The notes beneath the pieces were generated by a model that had not been told where the DNA came from, did not search any database, and was given only the letters and a program-made list of their open reading frames with translations. 59,898 nucleotides of DNA from Bdellovibrio sp. CG22_combo_CG10-13_8_21_14_all_39_27 (GTDB lineage: Bacteria; Bdellovibrionota; Bacteriovoracia; Bacteriovoracales; Bacteriovoracaceae), in the NCBI GenBank assembly GCA_002786715.1, contig PCTW01000034.1:1-59898 (forward strand), in the 5' to 3' direction. Position numbers and translations under genes: made by a program. Below are positions 33,564 to 40,852 of this stretch, one piece after another (position 1 is the first letter of the stretch; each line of letters opens with the position of its first letter).

Positions 33564-34794
33564 AGGTGATAATCCCTAGAGCTAAAATTAATAAAATGAG
33601 ATATGGGATACAGGCTCGATAGAGCTCTGTGACCGGCCTTTCAAATCGAAAGGAACTAATGAAAAGATTTATTCCTACCGGTGGAGTGATATAACCAATT
33701 TCAAGATTGGCCAAGAAGATGATGGCCAAGTGGACAGGATCAACTCCAAATTCTTTCGCTATTGGAACAATCAGTGGCACAACCACAATAATGGCGCTAA
33801 AAATATCCATGAGTGCACCAACAATGAGCAAGAATATATTTAAGAAGAAGAGGAATGAATACTTGTTGGTTAAATACTCTCTCATAAAATCGAGAATTTT
33901 CATGGGGATTTCTTCATCCACTAACCAATTGGTAAATCCTAAAGCACAGCAAAGAATGAGGAGGATTCCTCCAACTAAACTCATACTCTCTTTTGTCACT
34001 CTTGGAATATCTTTAAAAGGATCAAGATCTTTATAAATGAAACACTCAATGACAAATATATAAAAGGCCGTTAAGGAAGCAGCTTCAGTTGTGGTAACAA
34101 ATCCACCATAAATTCCAATGAGAATGGCCACTGGTAAAAGGGCCTCCCAAATACAACCTTTAAAAGCAACCCAGACATCGGTCCAAATCAATTTTTTAGT
34201 TGTTGTTCTATTTGCTTTAACTCCATTCATTACGGCCCATGTCGAAAGGACAACAATCAAAAGAATTCCAGGAAGAATGCCCGCTCTAAACAAACTGTCG
34301 ATATCAACTTTGGCCACCATTCCATAAAGGATGATCGGGAGTGAAGGTGGAAAGAGTAAGCCGAGTGAACCTGAAGTGGTAATTAATCCAAGTGAGAATT
34401 TTTCGCTATACCCTTCATTCATTAAGATAGGATAAAGCAATCCACCGAGTGCGATAATAGTAACACCTGAGGCACCAGTAAAAGCAGTGAAAAAGGCACA
34501 AACAACAAGGCCCATGATGGCAACACCACCTGGCAACCATCCCAAAAGTGCATCAGAAAGTTTGAGCAATCTTTGAGGAGATTTCGACTCGGCCATCATG
34601 TAGCCTGCGAAAGTAAATAAGGGAATGGTTAAAATACTAGGCTGTGATGAAACTTTATATATTTCAATGGCGATGGCCGAAAGTTGTACATCGGAAATAT
34701 GAAAGGCCGTCATCGCGGCAAGACCCAAAATCACAAATAATGGAGTACCTAAAATCGCTAGAAGAAAAATTCCAAGCGCAGCTGCTATGGCCAT
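33529..34794 (-). CDS. dctM: TRAP transporter large permease DctM
   Basis: A 421-residue membrane protein with about twelve segments. GASGVTIIALGGLLYPILMNEGYSEKFSLGLITTSGSLGLLFPPSLPIILYG and NLEIGYITPPVGINLFI are the conserved DctM sequences. It forms the ion-coupled transport domain and works with DctQ and DctP. It overlaps dctQ by the TAATG stop/start motif. The substrate is probably a carboxylate or, as for spirochaete TatT-linked systems, a hydrophobic ligand; undecided. Confidence 0.93.
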   Translation of the reverse strand: MAIAAALGIFLLAILGTPLFVILGLAAMTAFHISDVQLSAIAIEIYKVSSQPSILTIPLFTFAGYMMAESKSPQRLLKLSDALLGWLPGGVAIMGLVVCAFFTAFTGASGVTIIALGGLLYPILMNEGYSEKFSLGLITTSGSLGLLFPPSLPIILYGMVAKVDIDSLFRAGILPGILLIVVLSTWAVMNGVKANRTTTKKLIWTDVWVAFKGCIWEALLPVAILIGIYGGFVTTTEAASLTAFYIFVIECFIYKDLDPFKDIPRVTKESMSLVGGILLILCCALGFTNWLVDEEIPMKILDFMREYLTNKYSFLFFLNIFLLIVGALMDIFSAIIVVVPLIVPIAKEFGVDPVHLAIIFLANLEIGYITPPVGINLFISSFRFERPVTELYRACIPYLILLILALGIITYVPLLSLALVR

Positions 34795-35294
34795 TAGTGA
34801 GCTCCTTTGTTTTTAGAATCAAAGGACAGAATAAATTTAAGAATAAAACGAATACCAATTATGGAAAATCCAAAAGGAATAATACCAACTAAGAAACGAG
34901 AATGAATGCCTAAAAAAACTTCTTTTCCAAACTCAGCTTCGACGAGGACAAAATCCCAAGATAATTTGACGAAGACAATCAGAACGATACTACTGGCCAA
35001 ATTAATGATTCGATTAACCATTAAATGAGCTCGCCACATTCTTTTACTTTCAAAATATTTTCCCAAGATATCAATTCCAATATGGGTTCCCTTCCCTGTT
35101 GCCAAAGCTCCACCTAAAAAGGCACTGAGAAAAACAAGGTGGCGAACGAGAGGTTCCAACCACATAAAAGAAGAGTTAAACCATCTCATCACGATGATTG
35201 CCATAGAGCAGATAATCATGAGCAATACCGTCACAAAGAGAGCGCCTGTTACGGCCTTCTCGATTCCATCGTCAATTGTCGACAACCACTTCAT
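34794..35294 (-). CDS. dctQ: TRAP transporter small permease DctQ
   Basis: A 166-residue protein with four membrane segments in DctQ order: VTGALFVTVLLMIICSMAIIVMRW, LVRHLVFLSAFLGGALATGKGTHIGIDIL, IVLIVFVKLSW and VGIIPFGFSIIGIRFIL. The central GGALATGKGTHIGID is the family motif. It holds DctM and the substrate-binding protein together. Sits 15 bp after dctP. Confidence 0.9.
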   Translation of the reverse strand: MKWLSTIDDGIEKAVTGALFVTVLLMIICSMAIIVMRWFNSSFMWLEPLVRHLVFLSAFLGGALATGKGTHIGIDILGKYFESKRMWRAHLMVNRIINLASSIVLIVFVKLSWDFVLVEAEFGKEVFLGIHSRFLVGIIPFGFSIIGIRFILKFILSFDSKNKGAH

Positions 35295-35309
35295 TCAAAA
35301 CTCCTAAAC

Positions 35310-36281
35310 TTATTTCATAGCCTTGCTTAGTTGATCGAGGGCTCCTGGAGTAAAGAGTTTTCCAGTTAATTTTTTCACAATTCCCGATCTTAAACTCATT
35401 GACTTGTCATTGTCAGATTTTGGAAATTTAACGAATTTGATTCCTTGCTCTTTCATCGCGGCAAGTGCGTCTTCATTATCTTTTGCATTCGCCTTATTGA
35501 CTTCATCTATATACTTCGTGGCGAGTTCTTGAACTATTTTTTGAGTTGCTGCTGGTATTTTATCCCATGCTTTGTTGTCTACAAGAAAAGCCCCTGTCGA
35601 GAAAGCTAAAGGGAAATCTAATAAATATTTTATTTTGGTATTCCATTGAAGAGCGATGATTCCCAGTGGTGGAGCATAAGCAGCTTGAACGATACCGGTG
35701 GAAAGAGAAGAAAGAACATCGGGTAACGGAAGAGGAACAGATACAAGGTTCAAAGCTTCAACCATGCTAGAAACGAGGTGATCTCCTTCCCAAGCCCAAA
35801 TTTTTAGCCCTTTTAAACTTTCAAGATCTTTTGGCTCTTGTTGCGAAACAAAGTAAACTAAACCGATTTCAAAAAAGCCTAAATTCTTAAAATTATTTTT
35901 TGAGAATTCTTTATCAAAATAAGGAGCTAGTTTTTTAACTGTTCCCATGGCCTTTTCTCTATCTGCACCAAAGGTAAAGGGAATCTCTACAACCCGGACG
36001 TCACCATAAATTTCACCAAGGGTTTTTCCTGTGAAAACCCCCCCTTGTAGTTGCCCAATACGAATTTTTTTCAAGACATCGGGCTCATCCCCTTGAGTAC
36101 CACCAAAATAAAATTTAATTTTAACTTCATCATTTGTGGCCTTCTCAATTTCTTTTCCCATTTTCTTCATATTGTTGGCCCAACTTGTTCCCTCTGGTGC
36201 AAGTACTCCCACCTTTAAGGTCGTTTTGCCGTGAACAACAGTTGTAAAAATGAAGAGCGAAAGTAATGTAATGAATTTCAT
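35310..36281 (-). CDS. dctP: TRAP transporter substrate-binding protein DctP
   Basis: A 323-residue periplasmic protein with signal peptide (MKFITLLSLFIFTTVVHG). LKVGVLAPEGTSWANNMKKMGKEIEKAT starts the mature fold, and GLKIWAWEGDHLVSSMVEAL replaces the usual GLKIR segment whose Arg binds carboxylates; here Trp-Ala-Trp follows Lys-Ile. That change suggests a ligand other than a C4-dicarboxylate, as for TatP-like proteins. Twenty-two bp after the TatT-like gene. Confidence 0.88.
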   Translation of the reverse strand: MKFITLLSLFIFTTVVHGKTTLKVGVLAPEGTSWANNMKKMGKEIEKATNDEVKIKFYFGGTQGDEPDVLKKIRIGQLQGGVFTGKTLGEIYGDVRVVEIPFTFGADREKAMGTVKKLAPYFDKEFSKNNFKNLGFFEIGLVYFVSQQEPKDLESLKGLKIWAWEGDHLVSSMVEALNLVSVPLPLPDVLSSLSTGIVQAAYAPPLGIIALQWNTKIKYLLDFPLAFSTGAFLVDNKAWDKIPAATQKIVQELATKYIDEVNKANAKDNEDALAAMKEQGIKFVKFPKSDNDKSMSLRSGIVKKLTGKLFTPGALDQLSKAMK

Positions 36282-36303
36282 TTGTAGTCCTTTTAGCTAG
36301 ATA

Positions 36304-37272
36304 TTAAAAAATGTCCTTTTTGTATTTTTTGATAAGACTATAGCGCTTGAGAGCGATGGCCTGGAAAAGCCTCATTTTTTCTTCTTTGAATTCCAGAGGA
36401 ACATCTGTTCCAGGTGCTCTTATTAAGAGTTGATTCAATTTAGTTTGAGCCTTTTCTAATTGGGCCGCATACTCATTAAAGACATCTTCATCTTCAAGTG
36501 GAATCGCATAGTATTCCAAAATTGATGATTGTATGACGTAGTTGTAGGGATATTTTTTAAGAGCAGCTTTAAAAATTTCAAATCCCTTCTCTGGGTTTCC
36601 CCCCAGCATGCGCGGACGTCCAGCTTCATAGGAACCATAGAAAAGAGCACAAGCCCCATAATTAATTTCTGGCTCTTTGTCACAAACCCAATCAAACATT
36701 CCTTTAACAATCGGAAGTTGTGAAATGAGAGACATATTTTCTCTTTGAAGGTTGATGAATCCGCCCCAAGCTTGAGCAATATAAAATAGGGCTTGATGGT
36801 TTTTCTCATTATGAGAAAGCTCAGAATCGAGCACCTTTTTCACTCCACCTTCTTGCGCTATTCCCTTGGTAAGATCATCCAAAGTTACTCCATGATCTTC
36901 TAGATATGTGAGTCCGTGAGCAATGCTTTTTGAATAACTCACAAGCGTTCTTTGCTTATTTACGCTATTTGATTTTTCTGAGTACTTATCATCGAGATAA
37001 AGAGTTTCATAAACCCCAAAACCTGCACCAGCATGGGCCTTAATGGCAGCCACCAAAAGATCAGAATCTTTGGGCTTAATTCCAAGCAAGCCTTCCATCA
37101 TCATGATATTTCCAGGCATACCTTCTGCAAGCGCATTCCAATCAGCTTCACGTTGAAGCTCATCCGTCGCTTCTAACAAAACGGGAGTCGTGGTTCCGAT
37201 CGCCATTCTTCTAATTGAAGAACAGCCACTTGTTGCTACTAAGAGAATAAGAAATGAAGGCCAAAATTTCAT
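36304..37272 (-). CDS. TatT-like TRAP-associated TPR lipoprotein
   Basis: A 322-residue lipoprotein (lipobox TSGC, Cys17). Residues about 45-320 are helical tetratricopeptide-like repeats; MPGNIMMMEGLLGIKPKDSDLLVAAIKAHAGAGFGV and ALFYGSYEAGRPRMLGGNPEKGFEIFKAALKKYPYNY are TatT family features. In Treponema pallidum the homologue Tp0956 binds the TRAP substrate protein and forms a trimer. First gene of the TRAP operon here, so it likely delivers ligand to DctP. Confidence 0.85.
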   Translation of the reverse strand: MKFWPSFLILLVATSGCSSIRRMAIGTTTPVLLEATDELQREADWNALAEGMPGNIMMMEGLLGIKPKDSDLLVAAIKAHAGAGFGVYETLYLDDKYSEKSNSVNKQRTLVSYSKSIAHGLTYLEDHGVTLDDLTKGIAQEGGVKKVLDSELSHNEKNHQALFYIAQAWGGFINLQRENMSLISQLPIVKGMFDWVCDKEPEINYGACALFYGSYEAGRPRMLGGNPEKGFEIFKAALKKYPYNYVIQSSILEYYAIPLEDEDVFNEYAAQLEKAQTKLNQLLIRAPGTDVPLEFKEEKMRLFQAIALKRYSLIKKYKKDIF

Positions 37273-37416
37273 GCTACTGTCCCTTTAAATGAACCTAACC
37301 TATTGAAAAGACTTTTCGAATAGGATGCCTTAGTTTACAGGGGTTTACAACTCAGGGGAAAAAAGGGGTCATCTTTACCGAGGGTTAGCTAGCTTTATTC
37401 TTGCACCGAATCGTGC

Positions 37417-37652
37417 TACAATAACCCTACGTCTTTACTACGACGAGCTATAGTTTTCGCTGAATTAGACCGAAAAGAGGTCCATTAGCTAAAGCATCCT
37501 CTAAATGGTAAAAAGATGTGTTCTTTCAAAAGGAGTTGCTAGTTGAGGTCAAAGCCTTTTAACTTGCACTGAAATCTCGGGCCCTAGCTCTTTGTGAGTA
37601 GCTCAGATTTCAGTTGAACAAAAACTGAATGAGTCTACTTAGGAGTAGGGAT
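37417..37652 (+). promoter_or_regulatory. promoter and structured leader of a small basic protein gene
   Basis: An extended -10 (TGCTACAAT, with TACAAT at 37417-37422) is followed by about 225 nt without coding but with several stems. AGCTA (37446-37450) pairs with TAGCT (37486-37490) around an inner GACC/GGTC stem. ACTGAAATCT (37568-37577) pairs perfectly with AGATTTCAGT (37605-37614). CTACT (37635-37639) pairs with AGTAG (37644-37648), placing the AGGAG ribosome binding site in its loop and stem. No known riboswitch consensus fits; a regulatory leader or a stable RNA are both possible. The rest of this gap (37273-37416) holds G-rich sequence and no gene I can see. Confidence 0.55.
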
Positions 37653-37832
37653 ATGAAACCAGCAAAGACAGATTTATCACAAACCAACGAAACACCGACT
37701 ATTACGATCAACAAAGATCTAAGAAGTTACGGTCTTCGCACTTCAAAGAATCTTTCTTTGAGACCAACACGTTCTGTAAAGAACATCAAAAGTGTTCGTC
37801 CAAAAGCCGCTAAAGTAGCTGACAAGGCTTAA
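37653..37832 (+). CDS. 59-residue basic hypothetical protein
   Basis: A 59-residue protein, strongly basic in its second half (LRSYGLRTSKNLSLRPTRSVKNIK, then KAAKVADKA). It has no signal peptide or membrane segment and no family I recognise; composition suits nucleic acid binding or a short-lived structural role. ATG at 37653 is set by TTAGGAG 8 bases upstream; an in-frame ATG 24 bp earlier lacks one. A long structured leader precedes it. Confidence 0.65.
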   Translation: MKPAKTDLSQTNETPTITINKDLRSYGLRTSKNLSLRPTRSVKNIKSVRPKAAKVADKA

Positions 37833-37841
37833 GCGAGTTGA

Positions 37842-38324
37842 TTATTTTGAGTCGTATAGTTTCTGAAGTTTTTTAACAGCGTCTTCTCGAGAGAGCTCAA
37901 GTTCTGCTGTTCTCTTGCCATGAATAAATTCTAGATAGTTTTTCCGAGCAATAAAAAGATTATTAATATAGGTTGAATGAATCGCTTTCAACTCTTTAAA
38001 ACAAAGCTTTCTCTCTTCTTTTGAAAGTTTGTTACTAGGTAAATTCGGTTTAGAGAGATCTGCTTTATCCGTCTTTTCTGTTAAAACGATGGTTGAGAAC
38101 TCACCGTTGCAAACTCTCCCTTTGTGCTCAATATATCTTTCAACTTCATCTCGAATTTTTTCAATGCGATTGGGAAACTCTTCAGATTTAAGTGTTTTTA
38201 AACCCTCTAGATCTCCTCTTATCTCTAGAGTAATTTCAAAAGGAGTATCAGGAGCACTTACCGGAACAGAACCTCCACGAGGTTCAGCCGCTGCGAGACT
38301 GATAATGAGGAAAAGAAAATTCAT
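37842..38324 (-). CDS. secreted hypothetical protein
   Basis: A 160-residue protein with a short signal sequence (MNFLFLIISLAAAEP). The mature part is helical and charged (RIEKIRDEVERYIEHKGRVC, SKEERKLCFKELKAIHSTYINNLFIARKNYLEFIHG) with two cysteines that may pair. It lies 4 bp downstream of the DUF167 gene, so it is in the same operon. No family assigned. Confidence 0.65.
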   Translation of the reverse strand: MNFLFLIISLAAAEPRGGSVPVSAPDTPFEITLEIRGDLEGLKTLKSEEFPNRIEKIRDEVERYIEHKGRVCNGEFSTIVLTEKTDKADLSKPNLPSNKLSKEERKLCFKELKAIHSTYINNLFIARKNYLEFIHGKRTAELELSREDAVKKLQKLYDSK

Positions 38325-38328
38325 GACA

Positions 38329-38682
38329 CTACTCTTTTACAACTTTGGACCATTTCTCTAAATAGTACTTAATGTCTTTGTGGTCTGTAAAATGAAAGGA
38401 CACTTGAAATCTCTTAGACTTCCCTTTTTCTCCCGAGATGAAAAGAACATCCCGTTTAGCAATACCCAATGATTTCGCAACGTATTCGCGAATTCTTTCA
38501 TTCGCCTCGCCATCAATGGGACGTGCGTTAACAGCAACGATCATAAAATCTGCAGAAATCTCGATTCTTTCTTTTTTTGAACCCGGTTTGGCACGAACGA
38601 TTATTTCAAGCACTAATTCATTTTCTGATTGCTTGATAACTTTAATTGCCGGAGAAAATTGAAGGAGTTGATCAAGCTCCAT
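38329..38682 (-). CDS. DUF167 (YggU/UPF0235) family protein
   Basis: A 117-residue protein. LEIIVRAKPGSKKERIEI, VAVNARPIDGEANERIREYVAKSLGIAKRDVLFISGEKGKSKRFQV is the DUF167 signature, a small alpha/beta fold widespread in bacteria with no settled function. The ATG at 38682 is preferred because the domain starts soon after. A TTG at 38721 in the same frame has AGG upstream and cannot be excluded. It overlaps the end of maf by 11 bp. Confidence 0.78.
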   Translation of the reverse strand: MELDQLLQFSPAIKVIKQSENELVLEIIVRAKPGSKKERIEISADFMIVAVNARPIDGEANERIREYVAKSLGIAKRDVLFISGEKGKSKRFQVSFHFTDHKDIKYYLEKWSKVVKE

Positions 38683-39334
38683 GAAAGAGTTTTCTCCACT
38701 CACCTTTTTTATCTTTATCAAAACCTAAGAATATTCTTAATTCATCAATAAAGTCAGCGAGAGGAAATCCCACCACATTTGAATAAGAACCTTCAAGTTC
38801 AGCAATAAAAGTTAAACCCTTACCTTGAATTCCATAGGCTCCAGCTTTGTCGAGAGACTCATCTGTTTTTAAATAATTTTCTAAAATATCATCCGCGATT
38901 TGATCAAAAGTCACTGCAGACAAGACTGAAAAAAGAGTTTCACGATATGATTTCTTCGCGACATCCCAACAACCAATATAAACTCCGGTTGCAACGACGT
39001 GAGTTTTTCCTGAAAGTTCCTTTAACATTTCACGAGCATCATTTCGGTCTTCAGGCTTGCCGTAGATCTTTCCCTCGAAACCAACCACTGTGTCTGAGGC
39101 GACCACGAGTGGGAAATATTCTGTCCCAAATCCAGACTTTGTTTTCAAACGATCAAAAACGGCACGACCTTTGAGTCCGGCCAAGTCTTCCGCAATCTCT
39201 TCAGGCGCATCAAACATGCTCTCTTCAGGAACATCGCTGGTGATGACTTCAAAAGGAATATCCATCCAACCTAACAATTCTTTGCGACGAGGACTTTGAC
39301 TGGCGAGAACGAGAGAGTATTTATTTGTAGACAT
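38672..39334 (-). CDS. maf: Maf-family nucleoside triphosphate pyrophosphatase
   Basis: A 220-residue Maf protein. LVLASQSPRRKELLGWM is the triphosphate-binding start, VVASDTVVGFEGKIYGKPEDR holds the catalytic Asp and KPxD loop, and KAGAYGIQGKG and VVGFPLADF are the other motifs. Maf proteins hydrolyse non-canonical or modified nucleotides (dTTP/UTP type or m7GTP type). The start overlaps the upstream FecR gene by 14 bp. Subtype undecided. Confidence 0.93.
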   Translation of the reverse strand: MSTNKYSLVLASQSPRRKELLGWMDIPFEVITSDVPEESMFDAPEEIAEDLAGLKGRAVFDRLKTKSGFGTEYFPLVVASDTVVGFEGKIYGKPEDRNDAREMLKELSGKTHVVATGVYIGCWDVAKKSYRETLFSVLSAVTFDQIADDILENYLKTDESLDKAGAYGIQGKGLTFIAELEGSYSNVVGFPLADFIDELRIFLGFDKDKKGEWRKLFHGA

Positions 39335-40709
39335 TGATAATTTTCCAAAAAGGTTTTTTTTCTGAGTTTAAAGGTTCGCGATCTGTATTTACCAATTGAA
39401 TTGATTCTTTGTAAATGTGATATCTGTTCATGGCCTTCTCAAAAAAGCGCGGCCCATATTCTAAAGCGGAAAGCTTCTCTCCTCTGTCCTCTAGGCGCTT
39501 TGAGAGCTTCTCTGCTGATAATAAGTTGGTGGTCTCAATACGGCGAGTAAATTCCTGTAAAAAGGCGACTCTCTGCTTCAGTTCACTTTTTTCTGCTGAA
39601 AAAGGGGTCCATAAGCGATAACCGTAATCAGTTGCGAGCGCTTCTTTTGATAAATCTTGATGGAGAAAAGTTCCGTAACGATCCATCATAAACTCTCTTG
39701 TAAGATAAATCGTTGGGATATTGCTAGTCACAAATTCACCCATGGCAAAGATACTCTCTGCAGGGAATTCTTGGAATGACCTTCCTTTTGCATCAATCTG
39801 ACACCACTTTCCGACTGGAGGAGTGGTCACTTGTCTGTTTTCAAAACCTCGGTAATAAAGAGAGACATCTTCGTTAATCTTGGCTTCTTTCTGGCTTAAT
39901 TGCTCCGGTGTGCGCAGCTTAAAAAAGGACTCCGAGCCTGTAAGCACAACAGCTTCAACCGCCAAGTTCTTTCCAAAAAGAGTTCCGTTTGGAAGAACCA
40001 AAAATGTATAGACCGGTTTAAACTTAACTTCTTTTCGCTCTTCCATTTTTTTGTTCAGACGCTCGTATTGCAACATTGATACTGACTTTTCTTCGATCAA
40101 GGCAAAAAGATTTTCTTCATCAATTTGAGGAACGATTTCCTCGGCATTATTAGCTTCATACATTTTCATGGGAAAATAGAGAACATCGGTTTCCTTCAAA
40201 GGATTTGGAGTAAACTGACTCTGGGACCGAGATAGCCATAAAACATTACCGGTATTGAGTCTTACAAAGTAAAAAATTTCTTCAGGACTGACATTCACCT
40301 CTTGAATTGAAACTGAGGTTTGTGGTGAAAGACGGACCATTGTTCCATCAAAAAGATAGAGCCAAAGATAGCCATTATCGTTGGTTGAAATTTCATCACC
40401 TTCGTAAACCGTAGATAAATACTGAACTCTAGAGAAGCCCAGTCCACGATAGACGCGACAATCTCCAGAACAATCCATTACTCTTGCCACAGGTTCTGTG
40501 CGACCAATCTCTCTTAAGTTATGCTCCCAATCGGGAATCATTTTTTTGACTTCCAATTCTCGTTTCCATTGAGAAAAATCTGTCCACTGAGTGGTTGTGG
40601 TATTCTCCCAGTCAATAATTGATATTTTTTCTCCGCGAAATCGCCCTGCAGCATCTGCCCAACTTGGGGAACTCATCACAAAAAAGAATAAGAGTATAAA
40701 TAAACGCAT
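39321..40709 (-). CDS. secreted FecR-domain protein
   Basis: A 462-residue exported protein (signal peptide MRLFILLFFFVMSSPSWA). Residues about 75-165 match a FecR-like domain: ARVMDCSGDCRVYRGLGF, VYEGDEISTNDNGYLWLYLFDGTMVRLSPQTSVSIQEV, VRLNTGNVLWLS. Such domains occur outside sigma-factor control systems in periplasmic proteins of Deltaproteobacteria. The C-terminal half is helical and unassigned. First gene of a four-gene operon with maf, DUF167 and the secreted protein. Confidence 0.78.
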   Translation of the reverse strand: MRLFILLFFFVMSSPSWADAAGRFRGEKISIIDWENTTTTQWTDFSQWKRELEVKKMIPDWEHNLREIGRTEPVARVMDCSGDCRVYRGLGFSRVQYLSTVYEGDEISTNDNGYLWLYLFDGTMVRLSPQTSVSIQEVNVSPEEIFYFVRLNTGNVLWLSRSQSQFTPNPLKETDVLYFPMKMYEANNAEEIVPQIDEENLFALIEEKSVSMLQYERLNKKMEERKEVKFKPVYTFLVLPNGTLFGKNLAVEAVVLTGSESFFKLRTPEQLSQKEAKINEDVSLYYRGFENRQVTTPPVGKWCQIDAKGRSFQEFPAESIFAMGEFVTSNIPTIYLTREFMMDRYGTFLHQDLSKEALATDYGYRLWTPFSAEKSELKQRVAFLQEFTRRIETTNLLSAEKLSKRLEDRGEKLSALEYGPRFFEKAMNRYHIYKESIQLVNTDREPLNSEKKPFWKIINVYK

Positions 40710-40852
40710 ACACTCTCATCGCCAAAGAGCTGATTCGGCCCAATTTTTTATCACTTTACAGAGGGAGAAGGCAGGAATGTCCCTACCCAAAAGGCCATTC
40801 GGCCGTTAAGATGGCCAGTATTTGAAAATCGTTTTTTGAGAAGGAGATCAAG

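Noticed and set aside
37440-37620. c-di-GMP (GEMM) riboswitch or 6S RNA in the structured leader
   Set aside because: GCTAAAGC and TCTAAA only loosely resemble GEMM; the invariant core and the second helix are missing. The 6S-type long rod with a central bubble is also not formed.
40793-40816. GGCCAT/ATGGCC stem before ileS as a T-box or attenuator
   Set aside because: No T-box motifs and no following T run; it is only a short inverted repeat.
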